Assembly (NCBI GenBank): GCA_903939005.1
Contig: CAJAFH010000206.1
Location: forward strand, 1-8,549
From: an uncultured Actinomycetes bacterium
Lineage (GTDB): Bacteria; Actinomycetota; Actinomycetes; Nanopelagicales; Nanopelagicaceae
DNA: 8,549 nucleotides
Direction of reading: 5' to 3'
In this document: positions 7,921 to 8,549 of the stretch, piece after piece
How positions within the stretch are numbered: the stretch's first letter is position 1
Layout: each line of letters opens with the position of its first letter
Made by a program: the position numbers and the translations under genes
The notes under the pieces: model-generated
Told to the model about the DNA's origin: nothing
The model's database searches: none
What the model saw: the letters and a program-made list of their open reading frames with translations, nothing else

Positions 7921-8549
7921 GAACGCTCCACAAAGTCGCCATCAACCCAGATGCGTTGCAACATATGCCAATCTTGCGGATGCTCTGCAATACCTGCGGC
8001 AAAATTATCAGCACATAGTTGCACTGTCTTGGCGACTTGTTCGCTTTCAGTTTCGCCAGCGGCGATCAATATCTTTCGAAAATCAATATGTATCCCAGTT
8101 TTGGTATATGAAACATAAGCGGTGATTAGATCCGCTCCAGTGCGCAGGGCCAATAGCGCAGGCCCTGCTGGCATTCGAGCAGTGCCATCGAAAAATTTCA
8201 CATCAATCCCGCTACGCGAGAGATCTCGGTCTGCAACGAGAGCGACCAACTTGCCTTCGCGCAATCTGCTTGCCAACGTGCCCATCACTCGACCATCTAG
8301 CGGCAAAGCTTCCATCCCAATAGCTTGGCGATATTCCAAAAATTTACGAAATAACTTTTCCGGTTTTAGCCGCTCTACGACTGTAACTAGCGGAATACCT
8401 TGGCTACAGAAGTACGACCCGGCATGATCCCAATTACCAGCATGCGGCAACGCAACTACTACGCCACGCTTGCTGCGCACAGGTTCGAGCAGCAGTTCGG
8501 CATCATTTACCGTAACGGTCGACTGAATACGTTTGGTATCCCAATCGGG
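7917..8549 (-). CDS. patA: Phosphatidylinositol mannoside acyltransferase, PatA-like (C-terminal part, cut by window edge)
   Basis: The visible 210 codons stay open to the right edge, so the N-terminus, probably around 90 residues given a family length near 300, lies outside the window. The fragment belongs to the LpxL/HtrB lysophospholipid acyltransferase superfamily. The catalytic HX4D motif is HAGNWD (His36 and Asp41 of the fragment). DRDLSRSG (107-114) and RMPAGPALLALRTGA (125-139) are further family blocks. In actinobacteria the gene directly before pimA encodes PatA, which adds a palmitoyl group to the mannose placed by PimA; that specificity here rests on gene order. A GTG at 8480 is internal: residues upstream of it continue the family pattern, and a start there would leave only 12 residues before the catalytic histidine. 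It overlaps pimA by 4 nt. Confidence 0.9.
   Translation of the reverse strand, partial: PDWDTKRIQSTVTVNDAELLLEPVRSKRGVVVALPHAGNWDHAGSYFCSQGIPLVTVVERLKPEKLFRKFLEYRQAIGMEALPLDGRVMGTLASRLREGKLVALVADRDLSRSGIDVKFFDGTARMPAGPALLALRTGADLITAYVSYTKTGIHIDFRKILIAAGETESEQVAKTVQLCADNFAAGIAEHPQDWHMLQRIWVDGDFVERS
7926..7929 (-). promoter_or_regulatory. Ribosome binding site of pimA
   Basis: GGAG on the minus strand sits in the last codons of the acyltransferase gene, 5 nt before the pimA ATG. It supports this start, together with the 4-nt stop/start overlap. Confidence 0.6.

Noticed and set aside
8478..8480. GTG at 8480 as the start of the acyltransferase
   Set aside because: The frame is open to the window edge, and a start here would remove the N-terminal region and leave only 12 residues before the catalytic His; the gene is cut by the edge instead.
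1..8549. CRISPR arrays, insertion sequences, tRNA or rRNA genes, and defence or toxin systems
   Set aside because: No direct repeat series, transposase-like protein, cloverleaf or defence domain was seen; almost every base belongs to a recognised conserved gene.

Overview
The window is a compact stretch of a bacterial chromosome in which every convincing gene lies on the minus strand. Gene content and order are actinobacterial. Read in the direction of transcription (right to left): a PatA-type phosphatidylinositol mannoside acyltransferase (cut by the right edge), the mannosyltransferase pimA, a small LemA-like membrane protein, a DUF3048 lipoprotein, pdxS, pdxT, yebC, ruvC, ruvA, ruvB and secD (cut by the left edge). 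The order acyltransferase-pimA ... pdxS ... pdxT-yebC-ruvC-ruvA-ruvB ... secD matches the known layout in Mycobacterium and Streptomyces. Base composition looks near 45-48% G+C by eye, low for an actinobacterium. With the very tight packing, this suggests a streamlined actinobacterium such as the freshwater acI/Nanopelagicales group. That lineage call is an inference from composition and gene order, not a sequence match.

Right part (about 5248-8549): envelope genes. The acyltransferase and PimA act in early phosphatidylinositol mannoside synthesis on the inner face of the membrane. They overlap by 4 nt (ATGA) and are clearly cotranscribed. The LemA-like protein follows PimA after 2 nt and has its own Shine-Dalgarno sequence. 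A secreted lipoprotein with the DUF3048 (YerB-like) fold overlaps its end.

Middle (3686-5187): pdxS and pdxT encode the two subunits of PLP synthase, the DXP-independent route to vitamin B6. pdxS follows the longest intergenic gap in the window (60 nt) and has a clear Shine-Dalgarno sequence.

Left part (1-3636): yebC, then the complete Holliday-junction set ruvC-ruvA-ruvB with 4-nt and 1-nt stop/start overlaps, then secD of the Sec translocase only 11 nt after ruvB. The yajC gene usually found just before secD is not in this interval.

There is no non-coding stretch over 60 nt. I see no RNA gene, insertion sequence, CRISPR array, prophage trace or disrupted gene. This is mostly conserved core genome; I found no convincing new system. 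The least characterised parts are the LemA-like protein, the DUF3048 lipoprotein, and the missing yajC.
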